Source: Siminovitchia terrae (GTDB taxonomy: Bacteria > Bacillota > Bacilli > Bacillales > Bacillaceae_C). From it: a DNA stretch of 64,000 nucleotides. The notes beneath the pieces are model-generated. The model made no database searches. It saw only the letters and a list, made by a program, of their open reading frames with translations, and had not been told where the DNA came from. A program made the translations under genes and the position numbers. Location: assembly GCF_003605405.2 (NCBI RefSeq), contig NZ_QYTW02000001.1:318367-382366 (forward strand). The letters are read 5' to 3'. Numbering within the stretch: the first letter of the stretch is position 1; each line of letters opens with the position of its first letter. Below are positions 17,820 to 26,400 of the stretch, in pieces.

Positions 17820-19045
17820 TAGATGTCATTGTGATCGGAGCTGGCCCCGCGGGTTTAGCTGGAGCTATCGCTGCGAATAAGAATGGGCTAAGCGTTATGG
17901 TACTCGATGAGTTCATCAAGCCCGGTGGACGGCTGCTTGGACAACTGCATCAAGAACCATCCGGCGAATGGTGGAATGGGATAGAGGAATCAAAGCGGCT
18001 ACATGAAGAAGCAATAAACTTAGGCATCGATATCCGTTCCAATGTATCCGTTTTCAACATTTGTCAAGAAGACTCCCTTTGGAATGTTTATACAGATGCG
18101 AGTACATTTCAAGCTCCGTTTATTTTGCTTGCAACCGGAGCAGCCGAATATCCGATTCCCATCCCGGGCTGGACTTTGCCTGGCGTCATGTCCATTGGTG
18201 CTGCCCAGGTAATGACCAATGTCCATAGGGTTCAAGTTGGAAAAAGAGGAATCATCATCGGAGCTAATATTTTGTCCTTTGCCATTTTAAATGAGCTACA
18301 GCTTGCGGGAATCCATGTGGACAGGATCGTCCTCCCGGAAAAGAGTCCGCTGAGCAAAGACGCAGCCGTACCAGAAGAAGTGATGAAATCCCTGTTAAAC
18401 GTCGCACACCTTGCCCCTTCCCCTTTTCTAAGAGCTGGAAGCCGCATGATGAAAAATGTAGGGATAAGAAAAATAGGACTGCGCCTTTTTCCAAAAAGTG
18501 GGGTAAACGTCAATGGAACATCGCTGCAATTGCGTAAAGCGGCAGTTGAAATCGTGGGCAAAGAACAAGTGGAAGGTGTTCGTGTAGTAGATATTGACGC
18601 TCAAGGTAACAAAATCTCTGACTCGGAAATTGAGTACGATGCCGACTTTGTTTGTATCGCTGGCGGTTTATACCCTCTAGCGGAGTTGGCAGCTGTAGCG
18701 GGGTGTCCTTTTGAATACATACCTGCGCTCGGCGGACATGTCCCCATTCATTCAGAAGCAATGGAAACGCCGCTTCAAGGACTGTTTGTCGCTGGAAATA
18801 TCACTGGGATTGAGAGCGGGAAAATCGCCATGGCGCAGGGGACAGTTGCTGGCCTTTCTATTGCCAATAAAGTAGAAAAAGAAAGTAAAACAATCACTAA
18901 AAAACTAAGCCAGGCGCTACAACAGGTACAAACTGTCAGACAAGCATCTTCAATACAATTCAATCTTGACATTAACAGCGGAAGAAATAAAATGAAAAGT
19001 CTTTGGGCAGCATTTGATGTGAATAACTCTAAAAATATAGTCTAA
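17816..19045 (+). CDS. NAD(P)/FAD oxidoreductase subunit of D-hydroxyproline dehydrogenase
   Basis: This 409-residue flavoprotein resembles HcnB/SoxA-type alpha subunits. It has an N-terminal FAD motif (VIVIGAGPAGLAGAIAA), a second, imperfect dinucleotide motif (RGIIIGANILSFAI) and a late LFVAGNITGIESGKIA segment. The GTG start overlaps the ferredoxin stop, with GGTGGAAGAG upstream. With the two small Fe-S proteins it likely completes the complex whose catalytic flavoprotein is encoded in the divergent arm. The exact subunit make-up is inferred from related enzymes. Confidence 0.82.
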   Translation: MIDVIVIGAGPAGLAGAIAANKNGLSVMVLDEFIKPGGRLLGQLHQEPSGEWWNGIEESKRLHEEAINLGIDIRSNVSVFNICQEDSLWNVYTDASTFQAPFILLATGAAEYPIPIPGWTLPGVMSIGAAQVMTNVHRVQVGKRGIIIGANILSFAILNELQLAGIHVDRIVLPEKSPLSKDAAVPEEVMKSLLNVAHLAPSPFLRAGSRMMKNVGIRKIGLRLFPKSGVNVNGTSLQLRKAAVEIVGKEQVEGVRVVDIDAQGNKISDSEIEYDADFVCIAGGLYPLAELAAVAGCPFEYIPALGGHVPIHSEAMETPLQGLFVAGNITGIESGKIAMAQGTVAGLSIANKVEKESKTITKKLSQALQQVQTVRQASSIQFNLDINSGRNKMKSLWAAFDVNNSKNIV

Positions 19046-19057
19046 GAAATTTGATAA

Positions 19058-19216
19058 TAGTGCGTGTTCAAAAAGTTGCCGAATTAGAAGCAAGAAGGTC
19101 GAGGCGGCGCAGTTTTGAGCAGCGGAATGTATGCTTTTAAATACATGAGCAGCACAGAAACAAGCCAACGAAGAGATTCGTAGCTTATCATTTGGTGACT
19201 TTTTGAACATCCTCTA
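19058..19216. repeat. 159-bp MITE-like inverted-repeat element
   Basis: The ends are imperfect inverted repeats: TAGTGCGTGTTCAAAAAGT on the left and, read from the right, TAGAGGATGTTCAAAAAGT. The inside has no ORF worth keeping and contains a GGCGGCGCAG segment and a TGAGCAGCACAG segment. Elements of this shape are common between Bacillus genes. It lies just after the oxidoreductase gene. Mobility is inferred from structure. Confidence 0.7.
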
Positions 19217-19253
19217 ATAGGGACAATCTAAGCCGACATCATATCAAGGACAT

Positions 19254-19296
19254 AAAGCAGGTGAAAAAACTTGTTTTCTCCACCTGCTTTCTTTTT
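19254..19296. terminator. bidirectional terminator
   Basis: AAAGCAGGTG pairs with CACCTGCTTT over 10 bp, extended by inner A/T pairs, and is followed by CTTTTTAAAA. It lies between the plus-strand dehydrogenase operon and the minus-strand matrix operon. Confidence 0.85.
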
Positions 19297-19328
19297 AAAA
19301 CTTTTATCCAGCCTTAGTCATTAATCGC

Positions 19329-19913
19329 TTACTCATCAAAAGCCTGTATGGCAACAAACTTCCACTCCAGATTGAGTGCATCTCCCTGGAATTGGTTTTG
19401 GTCTTCTCCATTATCAATGAAGGAGAATTTTACAACAAGACGGTCACTGGCTCCGCTCGGAAGTCCCCCTTTGCCGATTGCCGGAATGGTGATATTTTTT
19501 GCTACAGCATCCGGTGACATATTTTTTAAGCTTGCCAGAGTAGTTTTATAGATCGGTTGATTTTGTTTGTCCATGTTCAGCAAAAATTCCACTGAAATAT
19601 GCTCCCCGAAATCTTCCGTATTGTCTCCCTTTGCATCAACAACAGTATAGTTTGTTTCTATCATCACTTTGCTGATGTCTAGTGAGCCGTTGTTTTTAAG
19701 TGTGAAACTCCGAAGAAAGGAGTCCCCAGGCTTCATATTTTTTACATTGATCAGTGTATTTGGATTCACGGACAAATCCAGTGTTCCCGATGCAAATGTA
19801 TTATCCGACACCTTATTATCGCTGAAATAGGCATAGGTTCCGCCACTTAATAGAGCGATCCCAAGCAGGATGGACATCAAACCGACCCTGAAGCCTTTCA
19901 TCATATGCACCAT
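19329..19913 (-). CDS. TasA/CalY (camelysin)-like secreted matrix protein, copy 2
   Basis: The 194-residue secreted protein has an N-terminal signal segment ending GGTYAYFSDN, the typical SipW-type cleavage region. A beta-rich domain follows with FASGTLDLSVNP, GDSFLRSFTLKNNGSLDI, and NGEDQNQFQGDALNLEW. The family comprises the TasA amyloid fibre subunit and CalY/camelysin (M73). It is closely related to the protein at 21655-22242. The true start is uncertain: ATG 19913, GTG 19910 or the ATG pair near 19904 all follow GGGGGAG. It lies 36 bp after the M28 peptidase gene. Confidence 0.88.
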   Translation of the reverse strand: MVHMMKGFRVGLMSILLGIALLSGGTYAYFSDNKVSDNTFASGTLDLSVNPNTLINVKNMKPGDSFLRSFTLKNNGSLDISKVMIETNYTVVDAKGDNTEDFGEHISVEFLLNMDKQNQPIYKTTLASLKNMSPDAVAKNITIPAIGKGGLPSGASDRLVVKFSFIDNGEDQNQFQGDALNLEWKFVAIQAFDE

Positions 19914-19948
19914 TCACTCCCCCTTCCCTACAAACGAAGTCTAAATAC

Positions 19949-21574
19949 TTAAGAAGCTTCTTTTAAATCTTTTTCCTGATTATTATGATCAATCAGGAAG
20001 TCAAATATGGCTTTGCTGACGATGTCTCCTGCAAATTGAAGTCTTTCAGGACTAATATTTTCGATTGTATCGTGATATGTGTGATATTCCGGTTCCAATC
20101 CGCCGTTTGCAGTCCCCATATTAAAGCAAGCTGCGGTAATGCCCGCATTATGGAATGGAACGTGGTCAGATGATCCCCTTTTGAAAAGAATCAGTTTTTC
20201 TTTGTCCTTGCCTAATTTATCAAAGGCATTATTTGTGTAATCCCAGGCTGTGTTTGCTTTTCCATCAACCGTATTGACCGCAAGATATGAAGCAGGCTCA
20301 TATTTCGCTCCCAGCATTTCCATCTGGAAGTTAATCAAACTCCTGTCTAGATCCTCCTTTGGAAGATTGCGCACATAGTAATTTGAACCGACTAAACCAA
20401 TCTCTTCTGCACCAAAGGCAACGAATCTCAGTTCTTTATCAGTCGGGAAGTTCTTTAGAATTCTTGCCAATTCAACAATTGTACTGGTCCCTGATCCGTC
20501 ATCATTTGCTCCCGGAGAATAGGGGACACTATCATAATGAGACGTGACGTACACAATTTCAGGATTGACAACGTTTGCTGGCTTCTTCACTGCAATTACA
20601 TTCTGAGATGTTTGATTTGCATGTGTATGAATAATCAAATTGGCTTTCACATCACCTTTTGAAAGCTGTGCGAGTATAGATTCGCCCAACTCTTTCGAAG
20701 TGCCGACTACTGGAATCGTGCTATTGTTATTCAACGCAGGACGAAGCGGGGTAAGGCTGTCCACGTTATCATAAATGACAACGCCAATCGCTCCGGCATT
20801 GGTTGCATTCTGCACTTTTTCCCAGTAGGAATTCTCTCCTCTTTGAACTAATGCGATTTTACCTTTTGCATCATCCGTAAAATCGCCCGGCTGGCCAAGG
20901 CCTGCATGATAAATGGAACCCGTAACCCCTTTTGCGTCGGTTACAGATGATCCTGTAGCGGCACCCAAAGCAAGTTCCTTATTATTGTTTAGGATTTTCA
21001 ATGTTCTTTCTGTCCGGTTACTGATCGAAAACTCTTGAATGGAGGTTTCATATCCGAAGCTCTGAAACTGATTTTTCAAGTATTCCGCGGCTTTCTTTTC
21101 ACCTTTCGTACCGGCAACTCTCGGTCCGATCTCTACACTTAATTGATGCAAGTAATCCATCACTCTATCAGAATCAAATACAGTATCCCACTTACTGATC
21201 AACGCATCGGCATAGTCTCTTAAGAGATTGTCCGCATTCTCGGAAATCATTCCTTTATTTCCATAGCTGTTGAGTAAAACATAGAAGCTTTCCATGTGTT
21301 TGATCGCTTTTTTGTATGATTTGCTGCTTTCGTAATGTCCCACCGCAGTGATATGGGTCTTTAAAGCCCGAGAAACAGCAGCACTTGAAAACTCCCCATC
21401 TTTTTCCAGACGGTCAAGAAGCGCCTGCATGTTAACTATGCTAGTTTCTGTTTCCTCTTGGGTAATTGCCGGGCTGCTTGTATGATTGTACTCTATGCTC
21501 TTCGGAGAAAATCCGACCAGCGTAGAACCGATTAATACTGCTGATAAAAAGGCGCCAAAGCGACGTATTTTCAT
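19949..21574 (-). CDS. secreted M28 aminopeptidase with N-terminal FIMAH module
   Basis: This 541-residue exported peptidase has a signal peptide (1-30) and a FIMAH-type helical module at about 48-130 (RALKTHITAVGHYE, AIKHMESF). A PA-like domain follows (AGAIGVVIYDNVDS), then an M28 zinc domain with SHYDSVP, GANDDGSG, FGAEEIGLVGS and SSDHVPFH. The metal-site strand usually written NxDM is NFQMEMLG here, a Glu in place of Asp. It is a close relative of the M28 half of the 1290-residue proteins. The gene lies between the two TasA-like genes, after a small hairpin at 21621-21642 that may reduce its expression. Confidence 0.9.
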   Translation of the reverse strand: MKIRRFGAFLSAVLIGSTLVGFSPKSIEYNHTSSPAITQEETETSIVNMQALLDRLEKDGEFSSAAVSRALKTHITAVGHYESSKSYKKAIKHMESFYVLLNSYGNKGMISENADNLLRDYADALISKWDTVFDSDRVMDYLHQLSVEIGPRVAGTKGEKKAAEYLKNQFQSFGYETSIQEFSISNRTERTLKILNNNKELALGAATGSSVTDAKGVTGSIYHAGLGQPGDFTDDAKGKIALVQRGENSYWEKVQNATNAGAIGVVIYDNVDSLTPLRPALNNNSTIPVVGTSKELGESILAQLSKGDVKANLIIHTHANQTSQNVIAVKKPANVVNPEIVYVTSHYDSVPYSPGANDDGSGTSTIVELARILKNFPTDKELRFVAFGAEEIGLVGSNYYVRNLPKEDLDRSLINFQMEMLGAKYEPASYLAVNTVDGKANTAWDYTNNAFDKLGKDKEKLILFKRGSSDHVPFHNAGITAACFNMGTANGGLEPEYHTYHDTIENISPERLQFAGDIVSKAIFDFLIDHNNQEKDLKEAS

Positions 21575-21620
21575 ATAGAAAGCCTCCTTTATTTAGTTTT
21601 GTAAATATTTTCCGTTAAAT

Positions 21621-21642
21621 TGGAGCAGGATATCACCTGCTC
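21621..21642 (-). terminator. hairpin between the TasA-like and M28 genes
   Basis: GGAGCAGG and CCTGCTCC pair over 8 bp with a six-base loop. The T tract on the minus strand is weak. It may act as a partial terminator or mRNA-stabilising structure downstream of the abundant fibre-protein message. Confidence 0.5.
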
Positions 21643-21654
21643 CGATTTTGTCCT

Positions 21655-22242
21655 TTATCTTTGTTCACCGGGCTTTTGTGTCGCATTAAATGTCCATGTT
21701 AATTTCAGTGAATCTCCCTGGAACTGGTTTTGATCTTCTCCGTTATCAAGGAAATTAAATTTAACGATGAGGTCATGCGTTTCTCCAACCGGAAGTCCTT
21801 TATCACCAATCTCGGGATAAAAAATATGTTGATTCACAGCTTCTGGCGTCATATCTTTCAGGTCTGCTAAAGTTGTTTCAAAAATAACTTCATCCAGATT
21901 ACTCACGTTATATAGAAATTCCACCTGAATATGTTCTGCCATGTCTTCTGTATTGTCCCCTTTAGCATCATTGACAATATAATCTGTTTCCAGCAATACC
22001 TTATCGATGTCCAGCGATCCTCCATTTCCTAGTTCAAAGTCACGGATAAATGAATCGCCAGGAGCAATATTGTCGACATTGATAATTTCTGTCGGGGATA
22101 GTGTCAAATCAAGAGTACCCGCTGCAAAAGTATTATTTGTCGTTTCCGTATCGCTGAAATAAGCATAAGTCCCTCCGCCAATCAACGCTGCCCCCAAAGC
22201 CACAGTCATCATGCCCTTACCAAAACGCTTTTTCATACCCAT
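21655..22242 (-). CDS. TasA/CalY (camelysin)-like secreted matrix protein, copy 1
   Basis: The 195-residue protein has an N-terminal export signal with GGGTYAYFSDT at the expected SipW cleavage site. The CalY/TasA beta domain contains FAAGTLDLTLSP, GDSFIRDFELGNGGSLDID and NGEDQNQFQGDSLKLTW. It would form or decorate extracellular fibres. It follows sipW by 76 bp, in the order tapA-sipW-tasA known from B. subtilis. Confidence 0.92.
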   Translation of the reverse strand: MGMKKRFGKGMMTVALGAALIGGGTYAYFSDTETTNNTFAAGTLDLTLSPTEIINVDNIAPGDSFIRDFELGNGGSLDIDKVLLETDYIVNDAKGDNTEDMAEHIQVEFLYNVSNLDEVIFETTLADLKDMTPEAVNQHIFYPEIGDKGLPVGETHDLIVKFNFLDNGEDQNQFQGDSLKLTWTFNATQKPGEQR

Positions 22243-22318
22243 ACTTCATTCCCCCAATAATTTATTTTTTCTATCTCAAAGAGATAGGCACTACCCACTT
22301 TCAAAAATAAGATGGATG

Positions 22319-22897
22319 CTATTCATTTGGCGTTTGCGCTTCTGAATCCCTATAGTTTTCTGAAATTCGCATTGTCCGCCAGAGCGTGATAAGACCATGT
22401 CCTATCAGCAATATTCCAGGTAAAAACAATAACAGCGCTGCCCCCAGCCGCGATTCTGTGATTTTAAATGCATAGCCCACATACGGAATCGTAATCCCCG
22501 TGTATCGACCAACGATATTTTTAATATGGACAGGTTCCAAATCTGGACCATTGTTATGATCGCCTTTTGTAATAAAATGGCTCCCTCCGTCTTTCACTTT
22601 TGCAATCCTATGCGTCACGAGGATATTTTCTTCTGTGATAAAAGTGATGACATCACCTTTTTCAAATTGATCCCTATCTGACGCAACTTTGATAAAAATG
22701 ATGGAGCCAGTTTTGATATCAGGCTCCATCGAACCGGAAAGGACAGCCTTCATTTGATAGCCAAAAATGCTGGGATTTTCACCAGACATCTTGGATGTAA
22801 CCACATTGAACAAGATGACAGCCAGGACGATCAACGATAGTGTCGATCCAATATTTCCGATTGCTTTCTTCGTTTTTTGCCACTTCTGCCACTTCAT
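22319..22897 (-). CDS. sipW: ER-type signal peptidase SipW
   Basis: This 192-residue membrane protease has two hydrophobic segments (about 15-35 and 148-170). The catalytic serine is in VLSGSMEPDI (Ser56), and VTHRIAKV supplies His96 in place of the usual bacterial lysine. The 40-residue Ser-His spacing equals that of B. subtilis SipW (Ser47/His87). It would process the two TasA/CalY-like proteins and perhaps the TapA-like protein. It lies 42 bp after the tapA-like gene in one operon. Confidence 0.95.
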   Translation of the reverse strand: MKWQKWQKTKKAIGNIGSTLSLIVLAVILFNVVTSKMSGENPSIFGYQMKAVLSGSMEPDIKTGSIIFIKVASDRDQFEKGDVITFITEENILVTHRIAKVKDGGSHFITKGDHNNGPDLEPVHIKNIVGRYTGITIPYVGYAFKITESRLGAALLLFLPGILLIGHGLITLWRTMRISENYRDSEAQTPNE

Positions 22898-22939
22898 AGT
22901 AAAACATCACCCCGACCTGTTTTGGGTTATAAATAGCCC

Positions 22940-23404
22940 TTACTGAACTAGTGCTTCCTCTTCTTCTTTGCCGCTAAGATCGGCATCATCTAAATCATTC
23001 GTTTGTTGATCCACAGGTTCGGCTTCTTCGGACTCTGCTTTTTCACTTTGGGTGGCAGCACCATGATCGACCTCATCTGACTTTCCTGTGTCATCCATGT
23101 CATCCTTTTCGTTTTCACTTTCGTTCGACTTCGCCTGGTTATGATCCAAATCACTTTCTGTGTCTATTTCCGCTTCTTCCTCTTGGTCGGATGTCTGAGC
23201 ATCGTCAGACTCATCTGTTTCCTCTAACTGATCACTGACAAACATCTCACCCGTTATTTTTTCCTCATAAGTGTAATGTGCAGTTGTCGGAGCAGTCAGA
23301 TGAAAGGCGATGACAATTAACAAATATAAAATAACAAACCGCTTGATGATTAGATGTTTCTTTAAGGAAACTGCCACTTTTTTTGCTATTTGAAAGCCTT
23401 TCAT
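22940..23404 (-). CDS. short TapA-like protein with acidic tail
   Basis: The product is 154 residues from ATG 23404, which has AAAGGAG eight bases upstream. An export/membrane segment (FVILYLLIVIAFHLTAP) is followed by TTAHYTYEEKITGEMFVS, which resembles the region around the TapA cleavage site and fibre-nucleating segment. The rest, about 90 residues, is extremely acidic and low in complexity (Asp, Glu, Ser). B. subtilis TapA is longer and has a folded domain that is missing here. Location directly before sipW supports a fibre-anchoring or assembly role; the name is tentative. It starts only 18 bp after the upstream peptidase gene. Confidence 0.7.
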   Translation of the reverse strand: MKGFQIAKKVAVSLKKHLIIKRFVILYLLIVIAFHLTAPTTAHYTYEEKITGEMFVSDQLEETDESDDAQTSDQEEEAEIDTESDLDHNQAKSNESENEKDDMDDTGKSDEVDHGAATQSEKAESEEAEPVDQQTNDLDDADLSGKEEEEALVQ

Positions 23405-23422
23405 CCAATTTGCTCCTTTCAA

Positions 23423-26400
23423 TTAAGATGCTTTTTTCTTTCCGTCCCCTTGCTCCTGTGCTATGAGGTCTGATACTGCAGAATAAATGATACTGCCGAT
23501 GATCTGCATTCTATCCGGACTGACATTTTCAATTACATCACCAGGAGTGTGGTACCATGGTTCCAAGCGATGAACGACAGGCTCTTCCCAGATGAAAAGT
23601 GCTGCATCGATTCCGGCTTCATAGAACGGGATGTGATCCGATCCGCCAGAGCGGTACATGTGCAAAATCTTTTCATCTATTCCCAGCTTGGCAGCTGCTG
23701 CTTTTCCTGACTCCCATGCCAGGTTGGACTTGCCATCACCTGTATTCACAGACAATTGAGTAGCCTTGTCCCAATTTGTTCCAACCATATCCAGGTTAAA
23801 GTTGACCAAACTTCTGCTTACTTCCTCTTTTGACAACTGACCAACATAATATCTGGAACCAACCAATCCAATCTCTTCAGCACCAAAGGCAACGAATCTG
23901 ATTTCTTTATTAGTTGGGATGTCCTTGAAATTCCTAGCTAACTCCAGTATGGAGGAGGTCCCCGTTCCATTATCATTGGCACCCGGCGAACCAGGGACAC
24001 TGTCATAATGGGCGGTAATGTAGACGATTTCCGGATTTGCAACCCCTTTAGGCTTTTTCACCGCAATGACATTCTGTGATGTTTGATTCGTCAGTGTCCG
24101 CACGGTGAGATTGACTTTCACTTCTCCAGAAGAAAGCTTCGATAGCAGCCCTTTTCCATCCGCCTGTGTAATCCCGACTACTGGGATGGTGCTTTGATTA
24201 TTCCCTAGGCTTGGGTTAACAGGAGCAAGACTTTCCGTATTGTCATAAATGATGACACCTGTTGCTCCCGCTTTCGTTGCGTTATCAACTTTTTCCCAAA
24301 AGCTGTTATCGCCTCTTTCAATCAGAGCGATTTTTCCTTCAGCTTCTTCAGTAAAATTCTCTGGCTTTCCTAATCCTGCATGAAAAATATCTCCAGTAAT
24401 TCCTTTTTCATCTGTTTGCCCCGATCCGGCTGATACAGCGGAATGCAATTTCTTATTGTTATCAGATACTATCTTCAATTCACCACTGACCCTATCCCGG
24501 ATACTAAATTCCTGAGTAGAAACGGCATATCCAAGCTTCTCGAATTCATTTTGAATGTATTGGGCAGCCTGTTTTTCTTCATCCGTGCCTGTTACCCTTG
24601 GCCCAATACCCACACTCAATTTCTGCAGATGCTGCATTGCCTTTTCAGGATCAAAGCGTTTATCCCATTTTTCTATCAAATCATCTGCATATCCCTTTAG
24701 AATACGCGCAGCTTTTTCTGAAATGAGCTTATTCTTCACCTGCTGATCGAGCAGTGTCTTGAAGCTGTTCATATGTTTAATGACTTTATCTGCTTCTCTT
24801 TTCTGTTCGTAAACCTCTACTGCAGTCAAGTGGGTTTTTAGTGCGCGTGCCGCAACAGAGCTCGCAAACTCATCTTCAGACTCAAAACGCTCAACAAGTT
24901 CTTTCATTGCCTTGGCGCTTACTCCCTCAGCCAAGTAGTCGATGACAATTTTCGCTTGATTGTAGTCGTTTTTATCTCCATCAGGATTGTATCCGTTTTC
25001 AATATTTCCTGCTGCATCTATGGAGAACCAATTGATCGTGGTGGTTTCATCGATTTTTAAGGATTCCGCCGCCTCTCTTGTTCCAGCCACTTGAATCGCT
25101 TTCGATTTGAATGTCGGCCTTGATCCGTCAAGCGTATAATAGACAGTTGCCGGTTCACTCGTTTCAAACTTGATTTCCACAGGATTGTTATAGGTTCCAG
25201 CTCCTGGAGTTATTTTAGATTCAGGCCTAACATCATCGTTCGCATTTTCATAAGCCACTTCAAACATCCCGATAAGCCCGTTAGCAAATTCCATTGCCTC
25301 AGCATGTCCTTCGCTAAATGCTGGCTGGAAACCAGCGGCTGTCCACCGTTTGGTTTCGGCATTCCACAGATCTGCTCCAACTTCAAAGTTCCATGCATAG
25401 ATACCGTGTTCGTACCAAAGCGTATCCGCGGAGTTGCCTCCTGCCGAATACAATACATCCGGAATCGGCCCGGTTCGGCTTGGCAAAATGACAGTTCCAC
25501 GATGCTCTTTGATCCTTTTTAAAATATGCTCGGACGCTTGCCAATAATAGGCTTCCTCTCCAGCTGTAGGTCGGGGAAGCGTTACCCGGTTTGCATCATA
25601 TGCTCCAGGTGACCACATGAAATAACCGCCATAAGCATGGATATTCATCGCAAATTTAATGTTCGGATTTTCTTCTGCCAGCCAATTCAAGTTCTGTGCC
25701 TCAGGTTCTGAGAATGGTTCCGGTCCAGCAAAGGTATCGGAGGTACAACTCTTCGATCCACCAATCCAGCCGTCCCATACCGTTCCAATTTTATAATTTC
25801 GGTTTAAGTCGACTCCCCATGAATTGCGGTAAGCCGGATCAGATGCTTCAGGTCCGCAGTGGTTCGTCAAATTTCTCCGTTGAGAATTGTAATCATAAAA
25901 TGAATAGTGTCCACCGTCTGGATTAACGCTTGGAACGATAAATATGTCCAAGTTATCTACTAGCTTCTTCGTATTCTTATCTGTATGGTAATTTCGCAGT
26001 AGTCTCTCTGCGGTTTCAACAGAGACGAGCGGCGTTACCCATTCACGCGCGTGTTCCTGAGAGTAGCCTAAAACTCCTGGTTTGGAACCGTCACGTACCT
26101 TACCGATACGAATGGCTTTCACTTCGAATGGATCCCTGGAAACTTCTTTTGGAGCCTTTAAATTATCGGTCAATTTAATATCACTTTGCGGTTGCACAAT
26201 GCCAGTCCCGTTGGAGTTTCTATATCTTGCGGCAGTTACCAAATCGCCAGCTTTCTCGTTGATAGCTTTGATCACTGCATCGGATGTACTGTTATTTCCG
26301 AGATTAACCGTCAAATGGCTGCCATCGAGTTCAACTCCCAAAGCGGAATCCCCATTTTTGGGCGCTTTAATATCAACCGTAATATCGTTACCACCTTCGT

